Shown here in pieces: positions 47,501 to 62,500 of a DNA stretch of 64,000 bases. The DNA comes from Larus michahellis. Lineage: Eukaryota > Chordata > Aves > Charadriiformes > Laridae. Location of the stretch: positions 2,046,001-2,110,000 of the forward strand of contig NC_133899.1 in assembly GCF_964199755.1 (NCBI RefSeq), read 5' to 3'. Each line of letters opens with the position of its first letter. Positions within the stretch are counted from its first letter, which is position 1. Under the pieces are notes generated by a model that was given only the letters and a program-made list of their open reading frames with translations, was not told the DNA's origin and made no database searches. The position numbers were made by a program, and so were the translations under genes.

Positions 47501-50500
47501 GAGAAGACGGGGAAAAAAGAAAAAAAAAAAAAAAAAAGGCAGGTCAATAAGGTACAAGAAGTGAGGCAAAGGGGACTGTCCCATATTCTGGAGAATTCAG
47601 GGGGATTCCCACGGTGTAATTTATTTGTGGGTCACCTTAAAAGAGGTGACATCACTACGGTGTTGTGTCACCCTCTAACATATCCATAATTTATGATGTA
47701 TTACAGGAGTTTGTGCAATAGCGACTTCAAGCATTTAAAAGAGCAGAAGCGCTGGCATAATCTGCCAAACCAACAGTTTCATAGCTACGGTACTGTTTTA
47801 ATTTGTCTCCAATAATAGAAGTAGATGAGCCAAAACCGTTTCTTTATTCTAAGGCTATGCCTTAACAAAAGCTACAGCAGAGGAATGAATTAAACTTTCT
47901 TATAGCTCCTGTATAAATACATCTGCAAACACAAACTGTTTAAATAGTAAATCACGCATGTGTTTGAGACACCCACGTATCCATGGATGGGGGCCTCAAC
48001 GTGGCACTTAGGGACACAGTTTAGTGGTGGACTTGGTAGTGTTAGGTTAACAGTTGGACTTGGTGACCTTAAGGGCCTTTTGCAACCTAAACGATTCTAT
48101 ATAATACTTAAGGATACCTGTACAGTTTAACTTGGATTTAACAAGTGAGACTGTCGTCACTTAATTAAATATGCAAAGCTAAGCACTCATCTATGCAGGT
48201 CATATTTTGCATCTTCCATTTCCTCCTTAAAATGTCAACCGGGTCAGAAGGGTCTGACTCAGGAATTAGGCTACTGTTCGGAGCCTCTGCCGCACTGTGT
48301 TATCAATAAGGAGATGAAGCCTTACCCTTTACCAGCAGGTGGTAATAACTCCCCTTTAGCCTTCGCAAGCGGCTTGTGTGGAGACGGTGTTGGAGAAGGA
48401 GAGGGTGAAGATGAGAAAGACCGTGATCTAGAAAGGAAGGACACATCACTCATCTCAGTCTCTGGGACTGCAGAAGCCTTTCCTGGCTTTCAGTGCGTTT
48501 AGCCACCACTCCCTCCTTTGGCTAGTGACAGCATCCCAGGAACATCCCAGGATATAAAACTATCCTAGTTTTATATTTGGACTCTGCTCAACAAAGCCAA
48601 CTTCTGTGACCAGAGCAGTGGTAGACATAGAAAACAAAAGGAAAAAGTAGGGTTGGTGCAAGAGAGAGACTCTCTCAGGTATTCCACACCGACACCTGAG
48701 GCTTTCTCCATATTCTCTGTATTCTCTCCTTAGGGAGAATATGTCTACAGGGAAGCAAGTAGGGATTTTGACTTGCAAGTTCAGCCTGATTTGTTTCAAC
48801 CTGCTCTATGTAACTCCTAGTGCAGTCCGCAATCCTTTAAACTGCAGCAAAAAAAAAAAAAAAAATCCTGGGAGAAAGACACAAAAAAAATACCTCTAAC
48901 TCCATATCTGTAATTTCAGGAACACAAGGAGGAAAATCAAGTAGAGTGTATCAAAGGGCAAGAGCTGTTTCCTAAGATCAGGACTGACCAAAGAGGCGAG
49001 CCACTTACACAGCACGCCAGATGCTGGCGTTCAAGTGATTCACCCCACTGCCAAGACTGGAAGTACCCTTCTTGCCGCCTTGTACTTCAGCGAGCCAGAC
49101 GCCTCGGTGACTGGCTTTCTGAAGAACAGTTAGGCACTCGGGTGTTCCTCACCCTCCTGCCTTCAGGGAGAGGCATGCTAATCAAAGCGCGTTACCTGTG
49201 CTTGACATCCTCCTGCAAGGAACAGAGCCTGAAATGGGGTGGATGGGGGAAGGTCAGCCTGCTCCCCAGAAACACGTACGCGCGTGCATTGAGATCAGCT
49301 TCCACCTGAGCCTCTCCTAGGAGAAGCCACCTCTACAGACATTGTGCGCTCCCATCGACTGCGTGATCCGCTCTGGGTATCTGTGCGATTTCAGCTCTGA
49401 AGACGTGCCTATCTAAGGAGCCAGTTCTCCTACTATGCATATTCCAGACTTGGGAAACTGTCTGCAGGGGCAAGGAAGTGGCAGAGTAATAAACATGCCT
49501 CTGTTTAATCAGCATGGGACACTGAATTGCTACTTTGAAGTGTCAGGACTATCCCAAGACACAACTGCATGGACTGCTTTAATAAAGAGATGTGATTTGC
49601 CTCTTTAAATAGAAATTCCAGTGCAACAGAAAATAGATGCCAGTAACGTCTTCCAATCAGAAAATGCAAATGACGGCAGCATTAATCTCAGCCAGGCTCC
49701 TACAACCGCGCAGCTACCACAGGCATGGGAAACAGCCCAGCCACAACAGCACAGTGGGTGGGGGGGTACTGGGGAGAGGAGGGGGTGGCTGACATATCTG
49801 CTTCATTCAACAACCAAACCAGCAGGCTGCCTTGCAGTCTATCGCATTTCCCTCACTCAGGAAAGTGGTTTGAATGTTTTATTTCAAGAGTTGGCTATTT
49901 GCTTTTAAGCAGCAGCAAAAGCAGCTGTTAACAAAGTGTTTGGAAAACAGTAAACCATCCATCACTTTCAAATCCAAGGAACCATTACCTGGACCTGCTG
50001 CCTGAGAAAGAGCTGTGTCTTGAAGAGCGACTAGAGTAAGAGCTGTAAGAAGATGATCTGGAACGAGATCGCGAGGAACCTGAACCAGAATAGGTGGATG
50101 AACGAGAAGAGGACCTGAAAGAGAAACATTAAAATTCAGTGCCTCTCGAGAAGTCCTCTGAGACCAAGTTCTTGTTTCCAGCACACTCTTCCCAAGTTCT
50201 CAAACACTGCTCCAAAAATTACTTGCCTCCTTCTTGGTGGTCTGCCAGGACTACAGCCTCTCCTCAGTCCCCCTTTTTCTTTTAGGGAGGATCCCGTTGT
50301 TGCTACTCCCTTTGTGCCCTTGAATGGGCCTCCTCTCCTTTAGCTAATGACCTTCCATCCCTTTCTGAGAATTCCTTCCACACAATTTTATGCCTTTTCA
50401 CTAGACAATCCCTTGATGTGTTGAGTCACGCAGGTATGAGAAAACAGAAAAATCTCAGGTGCAATGATCCCAGCAAGAAAAGCTATCTGCTTCAGGAGGG

Positions 50501-53500
50501 CTTTGGTTTGTAGATCCATATCTTCAATTCAGAGTGTTCCTCATTCCTCCCTGATAATTCTTCCCCCTTTTTTAAGGAGCTTCAAAAGTTCAAGCGTTGG
50601 TTTCCCAGCTCCACTGCAGACCTCTAAGGCTCTGTCAAGCCTCCATAACCCTAGTTTTTCCCCAGTAGCATCAGCACGCTCTTCCTGACGTGGGCTCACC
50701 TCATCCCTCCAGCGCTCCTGGAGCAAAGAGGCTCCAATTCTTACAGCTGCCAACTCCTTCTGCTCCTACTATGGTCAGTTTTCATTCAGGTGAGCTAATA
50801 ATTATCTGGACTGCTTCCGAGCCAATTTCCCTGAAGAATGGACTTTTACAAGGACCTGTCTTTTTGTAGTTTTCAACAGATCACATCACAGCACCCACAG
50901 TTACGTGCCCCCCTTAGTTCCCATCTCACTACCTATATGCCAGTGTCCATAGCTGTTACTGAGCAGCAAGCCTTGAACTGCTTTCCCAAACATCTCAACA
51001 TCTTCCACTGACAAGAAAAGAGTCATGTCACGCTCCCTGACACACTAACAAAGGTCGGATGTGACACGCTCTTTGCCTTCACTCACCTTGACGAGCCAGA
51101 AGCAGATGCTGAAGAAGCAGAGGTTTTTCGGCGCCTACGCGCACGGCTGGGAGAGACAGAGACACCAAGTTTCTTTTTGGGGGACTTGGATCGGCGCCAG
51201 GGGTCCTTCCATTCATCTGCTCTCTTTGACTGAGTGGTGGTAATTGTGGTTGCCTCCTTCTCCTTCTTTGGTGGCTCAGGCTGACGGCTGGAAAACAAAG
51301 AGGAGTTAAGGAGCTGGGACTTTTTTTATATAGTAAGGCTAATAGAAGCACGTGGCCAGCAAAAGATCTCTGGAACTCAGCCTTCATGCCAGTACTAGCT
51401 CTTAGCCTCCACTGCAGGATATTGAGCATCATTTTGGGGTGATGAAGGGTTAGAAGAGCGATCATTTTGTACATCACTGACCGCAAACCCTTCAAAGCAG
51501 CAGTAGCTGCAAGTTTTGTGAGCTGCTTTGTCGCACTGACCAAGCGGTGACCTGCTAGCTGATTTCAGCCTCAGCTTTTGGCCTCCAAGGATCAGAAATA
51601 AGCACACGCAAGAGGGAAGGGAGGGGGAAACCAGGTTCTTCCTATGCTTACGCCAAGTAGCTAGGGCTGGAGCAACCCAAGCCTGGTAGGCAGGGACCCC
51701 GGTGCAATGAGAATACCGAACAGAGCTAGACTAAGGACAGACTTTCAGCGTGCATCTGAAACACCTTCTTGACGCAGCAAACTGCCGGAAACAACCAGTA
51801 GGCACCAAGAGGAGAGATTCAGCCTGAATTACTCTCCTACAGTTCCCTTATCACAACATCGCGTGGGACTGTGTCACAAGCTTTATCACAGCCAAGACGC
51901 ATCGATCTGTTTTTACCCTTACAAAGGGGACGGTTACCTCATCAGCTGAGCATAAAGCAGTTCATAGTGGCTGTTTTATCACCATATGATTCTCTAGGTG
52001 CTCATAAACACCATCAAACACATGCTCTCCTATTGTTGACAACCATGAAGATGCGAGAGTCAGGCTGGATACCCTTCATCTCCTCCCTTCCCTTTCAAGG
52101 GCTCTAACTGCGTTTCCCCTTTTTTCTTTGGTTCTTCAGGCTTCCCTTCTCCTCCAAAACCCTCTGAAAATAATTCAGTACTAACTTTTCAGCATCTGCA
52201 CCCGATAGTTCTTTAAGTACTCCAGGCTGAGTTTCTTCAGGCCTAGACTTTATTACCTCTCTTATCTATGGGTGATTTATCCCGGGATTTTTCCTCACCC
52301 TTACTCTAACCTGCACATGACTGTTCAATTACCTGTTTATACCCTTGTCCCTTGGGTTTTAGAAAAAGTTGGTGCTTGCTTAAAGGTTTATGAGGTCTGT
52401 TGCACTCATCAAATTACCAGTACAATGACGTGCTTACTCCTTTTCTGAAAATAATGAACGCTCTTGCTCTGAGGATTTGGGGGAGGAAAGGCACCTTCCA
52501 TCGCTGGGTTCCGCCAGTACCACCCCATTAGTCACACGACTGAAGCAACCACTCCCCGCACAACTTCCTCTACCTTTTGAGATAAAAAAAGCAACCTCCA
52601 AGTTTTCTAATAATCCCATGGACTGCGTTTCTTGCCACAACACTTTTTCAACAGACAACAGGGTAATTAAAACTCTTAATTCGCAGCCCGTTCTGCCCTT
52701 TGAAGGCTTCACCAGTCACTAAGAAGTCCCGTCTCCTCCTTGCTTGGCAGTATTAAAACAATCTCAACACAGTTAATACCCCTATGGCCTTTCACCTCTT
52801 CCCCAACTCCCGAACTTGTATATGCTGACTTTAAAGTCCAGTGCGGTATTCTACTTTTTCTCTATCTTTGCTGATATAACTACAGCAGTTTTACAGTTTG
52901 TCCCACATCTATCTCAGTTGTCAAGGTTTAGGCTGGGCTGGCCAATAAAAGAACGACAGATGTCTTCTATTAACCCCTCGAGAGAATAAGGGAGAGAGAC
53001 TTATGGGTTGAAAAAAACCCTTAAAAACAGCTTTCCCAGTGACAGGACGAGGGGCAACGGGCACAAGTTAGAACATCGGAAGTTCCGTTCAAATACACGG
53101 AAAAACTTCTTTACAGTGAGGGTGACAGAGCCCTGGAACAGGCTGCCCAGGGAGGGTGTGGAGTCCCCTTCTCTGGAGACTTTCAAGACCCGCCTGGATG
53201 CAGCCCTGAGGGATGTGCTCTGGGCAATCCTGCTCTAGCAGGGGAGTGGGACTAGATGATCTCTAGAGGTCCCTTCCAACTCTGAAGTTTCTGTGATTCT
53301 GTGATTAATGAAATAGTAACAATAAAAAGAAAATATAATTATATTAATAAGAAAATAATGAAGTATATACAAAACCAGTATCAAGTTCCCAGGATGATGA
53401 TCACGTCACCTGCCAGCACCGGGGACTGGACTCAGCAGCAGACGGGAACTGCATTCAGGAACGCATGGATCAGGATCAAAGGCAGAAGAACAGAGTCCTC

Positions 53501-56500
53501 CTCGGATGCCAGCCATTAAAGAAGAGGCTGAGCCCTTGGATCCCTCAGCTTTTATCCTGAGCGTGACGCAGATGGGATGGGACACCCCGTTGGTCAGTTT
53601 GGGGTCACCTGTCCTGTCCGCTCCTCCATGCAGGTGCGACCCCTCTACGCTTTTCTGCTTCTGACCCTCCAACTTGGTAAATAAGAAAGTTACTTGACCT
53701 TGGTTGTTATAGGAATAAGTATAAGCAAGAGCCTCTCTGCATACCATTCCTCGGTTTTAACTATAAGCATCAGACCTTATCACTGCTAGAAGCAAAACAC
53801 TGTCTGCAAAACATTCCTTTAATTTCAGAGAGTACAGTCGGTTAGGAGAGACTTCAGTGAAAAGTAAAATTACTGAAACTGGTTTTGTTCTATCTCAAAC
53901 CAGGACACTGGTATACAGAGAATTTTATGGGAGGAGAAACTCTTTTACACTCACCTCTCCCACAAATCCCACTTCAGCTTCAGAAGAGGACACTTGCGTA
54001 TTAGCACACAAAATTGCTGACTGCCTAGTAACAGAGTCCCAAACAGAGTTATGGCTCAGCATTATTCACCAGCATCTTCATTTAGCATCATCACCCTTCC
54101 CAGTGCTGCTCTAACGTACGCTATTTAACACAGCAGATGTTATTTGCAGTGGGTTGGTCTAATTTTCCATATTAGAGCCACAACTGTATCTGAGGAAGAC
54201 CATGCGTCTGAGTACGGGGCTGAGATAAACAGGACCTATTATTTATACTCTGATAACACTAAATAGTCATAGCAGGGGTCAGGCTCTCGTTCCAGCATAT
54301 GCAGTACAAACTCATTTTGAGGCCATCTTGACCTCTGGAGTATTTGCAAAGACACTTAAGTGCAAAGCAGGAAGGTCGGGAAAAGCCTACACACCTTACA
54401 TCAAGCAGGTGACCCTGCTCTGGCAGGGGGTTGGACTAGATGATCTCCAGAGGTCCCTTCCAACCCTATGATTCTATGAAGCAGAAAGGAGGAGAACACT
54501 GTGCGAGGATGCTCATGGATAACACTATGTCCCGCTCTGATGTCCCTTCCCGAGGGATCACAGTCTGCATGCTTTGGGAAATTCAGGGGGAATATTCTGC
54601 TGGCACAGGTGGGCAGAGAGGCAGTACCCACCTCAAGACCTGGATAAACCCTGCTGAGTTTTTCACTCCAAGGTGACAAACATGAAAGCTAATGAATGAC
54701 CTTGCCCCTCTCTCCAGGCTCAACTCTCTCCTGCAATATTTTTCAGAAAGAAAAGTCTCCTACAGAATTTATTCTCGGTCTCCCTCTCAAGAACACAACT
54801 TGCTCACATTCACATCCAACAGCAGCATAGCCTGGGAGCTGGACCTCAGCTCCGACCCCACGTGGGAACAACTTACGCTGAACTCCACAACTTGGGTGCG
54901 AGCTTGGAGCAAAGATGACTATGAAAGCAAATCTCATTACTTGCACCTATTACCTGGTTTGATGCAATTCTCTCTTGATGAAGTCACTTTCTGGAGGAAA
55001 GGTTTTTTCCCCAGGAAAACCACAACAGAAAGCCTCATTTCTGGATATGCTTTGGCTTTTTGACTCAGCAGTAAATGTGTTACCATACCGTAGCCAAGAA
55101 AGAAAGATGATGCTCGTGTCAGGACATTTTCAAAGTCTTTCCTCAAGAGTTACCTGCGTGCCCAACGTGTAGCGTCACCAAATAAACTTGTTTAACTTAA
55201 TACGAGGGATTGGTATCTGATGCCACTTGGCTTGTCTCCTCCAGTGGAATTCAGGAGTCAGAACTGAAAGTAAGCCGGAGCAACTGCCAAGATCCTCACC
55301 ATCTGCCTTAGACCAACATCTCAATTACAGCCTGTATGAGTTTCACCAAAGAGACTATTAGAGGCTAACAGCCCATGGAACAGTCGGTGTTTCAATCAAA
55401 TTTTTCAAATCAAATCCTGCCTACTGATACCGTGCAGCTGCTGGGATGAAAGCAGAGGAAGCCGTAAGGCTCGCAGAGGAAAACCCACGGAGAAAAGGCA
55501 GCTGGCCTGTGGTTCCCAGCCCAGATGAGGCAGGAAGGCTGCCCAGAGCTCTGCCGAATACAATAGCTGCTCCTGGTGCAGCGCTGGGTGGGATGAGCGA
55601 TGTATTTGATGCTGAGAAGGGGGAGGATTTCTCCTCACTTTCGCTTTTGCAACTGGGTAATTTTTCCCTTCCTGTCTTCTGCTGAATGTGGCACTTGTTG
55701 GAGCTCTCCATGTGCCAACTCAACTCCTTAATTCAATAGGGAGAGGGGAGGAAAAAAAAGAAAGAAAAAAAAAAAAGTAGTTTTCTGCGGGGTGAGCGAG
55801 TCCAACCAGCCCGTGGGCAGGGTTTGAACAACTGCGGGAGCTGACCCACGGCAAACAGAGGAGGGAAGGAGAGAAGAAGCCTGGGCCGCTTTGGGGTGGC
55901 TGAGCCACGAGATCAGCTCACGACACGTTACCCAAGTTCATCCTCAGGCCAGCAGTTACCCAGGCTGCTGGGGTCCACGCTGCCGGCAAACCTGACGTAC
56001 TTCGGCACACAGAGTGGCTGGCAGAAAAGTCATACGCTACCAAAGCACACGTGTGAATCCCAGTCTCCTTTTTCACCAAATTCCAATTTTTAGGAAATAT
56101 TTCAAATATTTGAGAATGACCTCCCTAATTAGGTAAGCCTACGCCACGAGGTTTAGAAAAATAAATTTCAGAAGGAGTAAAAGGGACTGACAACATAGAC
56201 TGATCAAAAGCAGCTTAATTTCCTTCCAGAGCCCCAAGGAGCAGCATCCTGCATCACCAGGGCACAAGCAAGGTCTGCAGACCTTAGCTATTTCCGAAGC
56301 CCATTTTAACCTTAAAATAACTAAAGGCTTTATTTTCCAGAACGAACACGTTAATGCATATTTGGCTGGAATTTAATTACAGCAATCAAGCGGAGAACTG
56401 AAGCTGAACGTGGCTTTGGCAACGAGACGAGGAACAAAGGCAGATCCAGCTGGCAAGGCAAACCACAGCGTAGGTCAGCCAGCTCCCAACCGCACGCGCT

Positions 56501-59500
56501 CCGGCTCCCAAATAAACCCCGTTTGAAGCACGTCACTGAATTCAACAAGAATTCAGAGGGGGAAAAGCGGAGCCGCACGGCTCAAGTTTTCCTCCTCATG
56601 TATTATGCAAATGACGCCAAAGCATTTCTAATCTTAGAGGGGAAAATAAGCTTGTTGGGGAAAGTGCTTCCTTCCTTCCCCCTCCCTGTGGGACACGGCT
56701 CCCCACAGGTAACGCAAACCTTATCACCCACGGTCACCGGTGACGTCAGCCTGGCTCCAGGGCTACTGTTTTGGCCGGCAGTTACAGCTCAGTTTTCTGA
56801 AAGAGGAAAGTCCACCGATGATTTAAAAGCTTTTTCGTTTCTTGCAGGAAAGCAAGCGTTGCGTCAGCAGCACCGGCGCGAGTTTTCCTTTGGTGTCTCA
56901 GTGGAATTTTCCAGAGGAAGCGGATTCGAGGAATGATCGGAGCCATGTGCCGAGGCACTTGTGAAGGGACCTGCAATTGCTGCAAAATAAACTCCAGCAG
57001 GGTGCATGCGCACCAGAAGATTTTTTTCCCCGTCTCGGCACAATAAAGTCACCCATGTGGCTGTAGAGGGACAACAGCTCCCGAAAGCCACGTGCAGCTA
57101 CGACGGGAAATGCTGTACCTTGGAGCCGGTGTGTTAATTGATCTTGGTGAAATATTAGCAAAGGATATGCTTTCCTCGAGAAGTTTTGATCTAAAGCAGA
57201 GTTATCAGTCGCTTAAGAAAAAACAAAAAAAAAATAAAAAAAGTATTCTTCAAAGCCTGATGGGGAGAGGCTTTGAAATTAAGTAGTGGAGATACAATCT
57301 GAACCTACAGTATGAAATCATCACAGCAGGTAGATAAACATATCTGAGATGTGATCTACCCTGAGGGCTGAGCATTTGACGCCTTGAGAGCCTCCTCTAA
57401 ATGAGAGGTACCCGCGCGCGCAGCGATTCTGCCCCAGTCTTTGCAATGTTTTAATAAAATCCAGTGTGGGAGATCTCTCCAGTAATTCCACCCCTGAAAT
57501 GCCAAAGAAAAACACATTCCTTGAGATCCACATCTGAGCCACTCGATGCCCGTCTTCATCTTGATCTACGGTTACGAAACCCTTCTCCTTTTACTGGGGA
57601 AGCAGAGGCAGAACCTCAAGCACCATGAAGACTAACGAAAACTCCAGTCAACAGAAATGCTTTGTGGAGAACTTCGAGAAGTTTTGCTGATTTGGTTCGC
57701 GGAGAGATTTTATTATTGCTAACTTCCCAAATGAACTGGGTATAAAAAGGAAAGCGAAGTCGCCTAACCGGGTTGCATTGCTCCAGCTGGAAGCCGCACC
57801 ACAAAAAATGGGGATGTAAACAAGTTACTCTAATGTTTATCACCGCAGTGTTACCGTACAGGGCACTCGACTATGAGTCTGAAGAACTGCGTAGCAGCAC
57901 CAGGCACGTTCTGTACGTGGGGAGAAGGGAAATCCTCTGCGCTGTGTAGCACCGAATACAGCGTGGTGGACCCGCGGTGTGCGGGAGGAACAGAGTCTGG
58001 CTCAAGCCAGGCTTCAGCCAGGGAAACCCAACAGCCTGGGGCCATTTGCTTCTCTTAACACACTGCACTCCAAGAAGCCGCCCAGGGAAGGCGCAGACAC
58101 CTGGAGCGCAGATCTACGCCTGCTGACAGAGGCTGCTTTTCCCCCTCAGTAACTTTTCATGGATGTGAAGACTAATTCAGAGCGCTTCAGGGTCTCACCG
58201 GTGCCTGACTTGAAACAAGGAAGTGCACGCCATTGTCTGTCCTCCTGTGGCAGGACGAACAGGAACAAATAAAGGATTTCTTATAATAAACAGATGACAT
58301 TTCCATGAGGAAAACTAAGAGAAGACAAAATCCACCAACCTACTGCACCATCTTTATACAACAGGATGAGATGCTATTACTAAGCCCACCAAAACACCTA
58401 GCTGTATTTGAGCAACAGCTACTTTCACGCAGAGCCCCTACACTCAAAAAATAGGGAGCAGATCCAGCGGGTGGCATGGGGAGACCACCAGAAGCTGATG
58501 GGAAAGATGACAATGACCCAGGAACAGTCAGAATTACAGATTCTTCCGAAAAACAAGTTCAGTCGGTTTGTGATCACACACATACACACACAGAATCATG
58601 AATCACTCCATTTGCATTCCCTTACTTTTGCCACTCCTTTATCTAATCAACCTCATTCCGACACTTTCTAACTTGCAAGCCCTGGGTAACCTGCATTCAT
58701 TGATTTTTAGACTTCAGGTTATCCCGTTCATAATGAGCTCAACCCAGAGATTAACAACGACCTATTACAAAGACAACTTGAACTAGCTCGGAAAAATAAC
58801 GCAAGGGTGAGCTCTGCCAAGAGAACACGTAACCTTTTGTCCCAGGGTCTGCAGCATTATAGAGTATCTCATAATGGAGGGCTACTGCCGCCTCAACAGA
58901 AGCTGGAAAGAAGCACAACGCTCCTTGCTGTTTTTACGAAGGATTTATCATTTGTTACAGAATAGCTGCCCTTTCTGACATTGCTTTAAATTTTACAGTG
59001 TCCCTACTTGCAGGTGTTATTTTTATTTTTTAATGGCTGCATAAGTGCACTCCATCAATAATCTCTAGCGCAGCTGAAGAAAACTTCCTTCCAAAAAAAA
59101 AAAAACAAACCAAAAACTGTTGTGTGCGCGATAATCACAGGACGGTTCACCGGGACACTGCTCCTTGGCACCTTTGGAGCTGCTGTCACCTCCTGTCCAG
59201 ACTCTGGGACATCTCTGAGGACAACAGCCTCCTCCTCACTCCACTTGGGACCAGCGTCCCACAGCTTTTTAGGGTCCGTATCGTGGGCTGAGACCAAACT
59301 TGTCTCCATGGAAATAGCTTTAAGGTCAAACTTCAGGACAAACTTCCTCGAGAGCTGGAGACGAGGAGTTACTCACCCGAAGGTTCATTTTGCCGTGCTG
59401 CACGGCATCCCTCGCAGAGGAAACCCAGCACCTCTCAAAGGTGGGAAAGAAACCAACGCCCACCTGGCAGACCTGCAGCATGGGATTGCCTCCTCTTATT

Positions 59501-62500
59501 CCTCCCTGCCTGGTGGACAACCCCCTGGTGCCACCCCAGCCGGCAGGGCAGCCACACTGAGGCCGCCGCTCTTGCCAGTGGGTCCAGTTCCTCAACGTCC
59601 TTCAGTGCTTTGGAAATACAACCGCTAACAGGTTACACGACACTAACTGCATTGCTTAATGCGCTCCTGAAACAATCAGATTCGCTCGGGTGATGGCGGG
59701 ATAAAGACCTATGCAACAATAGGAGGATTAAAGCAAATTACTATTTCTGCGTGTAGGGCCTTTGCTCATAGCTAAAGGCCAGCAGCGCTGCGCCTGCATC
59801 CAGTGTCCGGGCAAGAACATCTTGTACTGCTCTAAGTTTCTTCAAATAACATATTTCATACCACTTTCTTTATCCCTGAAATGCTTTGCACAACAGTGAG
59901 CTACTCAGGCAAGATAGAGATATAAAGCAGAAATTTTGCACTCAGCAGAATCAGTCACAGCCTGGGGCACCAGAACTCGTTCTGGAGATGGGGAGCACGA
60001 GGACAGCCAGCCAAGTTATCCCTCTAATTGATCATAAAGTGTCCCGGCTTGTTTAAGGGTTCGATGCCTCAGGAGGGAGGAGGAGGAGGAGGGGGAAGAA
60101 CAAATTTACAAGCATTGCAATCTCAGATTATAAACTTCTTGGAGTGCTCATCTTAAGCTTGGGGAACAAACACCCCAAAGCATAAAGCAGCAATTGTACG
60201 CTCCTCCCGAACAAGTCCAATCTGCAGGTGACAAGCTTACCTGAAGCATCAACACTGCAGCCTCTTCTTTTAAAAGGTTCAAGGAAAAACATTTACCACT
60301 GAGTCCATTAGGGTTTACAATCTTTATTTGTTGTTAAATTCTAATCCTGCTCATCTGTAGCAAGCAGTGATGCCAGGAAGTCGTCTGGCTTCTCTGCGTT
60401 ATTAGCCTTAACTACTCTGCTGTTGCTCAGAGATCAGATTAAACCTTCCTGCTTTCAAAGTGATGGAAAGAGAATTTGTTTTCATGTTCCCGGCTATTTG
60501 CTTTTCGAATTTTCCTTCAATTCTATGCCAGTTCGTTCCTTCCCCCAGCCTCTACTTGAGGGAGCTTGTATGCTGATGGACAGACCGGCATCTACCTGTA
60601 ATTACAGACATCCTCAGCTCTGCCTTTGGCAGAGCTCCTCGCAGGTTACACAACCCCTGTGGAGTAGTTTTCCAATCTCTCCAGCTCATTAGTAAGGGAA
60701 GAGTAGGGCCGCGTGGGCTCCTGCTGGAAGCGGCACTGCCTTTGGTGCAGGAATGTTAACGGGCAGCCGCCTGCAGCCCGGCGCGAGCCAGCCCCCATCG
60801 CCGCATGACGCCTGGAAAGGCCGGACTTGCCAAAAGCTGGGACCTAGTGATTAGGGAAAGCCCGGAATCTATAAATAGACCCGCAGGTAAGCGGCTACGC
60901 CACTAACGTGCATCCTGCCGCCCAGGAAGCGCGAAGCAATCACAAGCGTTTTACACATTAAACAAACTCGGGAGCTGTTTAATCCCAAGGTGCCAACCCT
61001 GACCCTCTGCAGCTCGGCACGGAGGTATCTGGAGAAAAGGTGAGATGGCTCAAACCGCCACGCTGCCACGAGGAAGTTTGGAGCCTGTCAAAAAGGTTAT
61101 GTGGGACAAAACGGCGCTGCCCGGAGCCAAGTCACACCGTAAGCATGACGGAGGCCTCCAGGGAATGCAGTGCAGGGAAACACAAACTGCTGGATGAGGG
61201 ACGTCTTCTCCAAGGGAAAAGAAGTTGAATTATGCTTTCACTTTTTTTTTTTTGAGAAGCTTTTTCTGCAGTTTTATTTTCTCTGCCAACATCCATACAC
61301 CTATAAACGCTGTAGTAAGTGTGTTCATGTTGACATGGACCGTGGGAACTGAACTCCCATTAAGAATACTTGGAGAGCTGCCCTCAACAACATAGGGTTT
61401 GCTGGTAAGTACTCCCATTAATTCCACTCTCCTCTAAGACGAGATACTGCGTGTAGGTGCTGACCTAAGGTATTTTATTTTTTGAGAGCTCAGAACTAGC
61501 TCCCTATGCAACACAAAAGTTACAAATGCTTCTTGCCACTAGCTTTTAAAGTCCTGCACAAATGAAGCCAAGAGCAGGCCCTGCTTGCTGTCCCTCCCTC
61601 CGGCTCTGCCCACCCCTACAGTCACCAGCCCTTGCGTTACAGGACAAAGCTGAGGACGCTTTCAACGGTAGATTCTCTGTGATCCGCTTCTAGAAGGAAT
61701 AGTAGACTTAAAAAACAGAAAAGCAAAGAGGTGTATCAAGGACTACTTTTAATTTACCAAGACTCCTCTTAAGAAGCCTGTTTTGGAGACCCAAGAGGCA
61801 CCCACAGCTCCCTTAAGCGGTGCTTAAGGCAGAGGGGGGGCACAGGAGGGAAGCGGGGAACCCGTATCCACAAAGTATATAACATCCCAAACACTCTAAA
61901 TCCCATCTCTTGGCTCACGCAGATGGTTACACAGGGCAAGATGGATCTAAGATTGGCAAACATGGGGCCACCGCTCCTGCCCAGCAAACCTTGGGCAGCA
62001 CAAACAGCGAAAGCTCTCCCACAGAGCCCTGCCCCGGGACCCAGCGCGAGTGCCAAGGGAAGGAGCAACCAGCAGCCCCAGCCTTGCGCACAGCGACCCC
62101 GGTCACGGTGACGGTTAGTGACTAACAACCTGAGCTGCCAATCAGCTGATGTCACTTTCATCATTGGCATCATCATCACATGGTTCTGGACAGCACGATC
62201 TCTTCCATCACCAACCCAAGGAGAGCACGAACCAACAGCAAATGTGCTAATTAAGGTGCACAAATTATGGTAAGTAAAGATTAGAATTAAATGTTGCGTA
62301 TAATTAGAAGTATTCCTATAACCACTCTGACACTGCTACTGCACCAAAGCACTCACATGACACCTTCAAACTGTTCTGAAACTGTGACTACCTCTTGGAA
62401 AAAAGGGTCATCATCAAGCCCCATCTTTTCCTCTAGTAATGCAAATAAAAATTCTGGGTGAGATTCAAGACTAAACCCTGTTCTCACCTGGAACCACGCG

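Noticed and set aside
53008-53238. 76-codon open frame as a host gene
   Set aside because: It lies in the recognisable 3' region of a truncated CR1 LINE.
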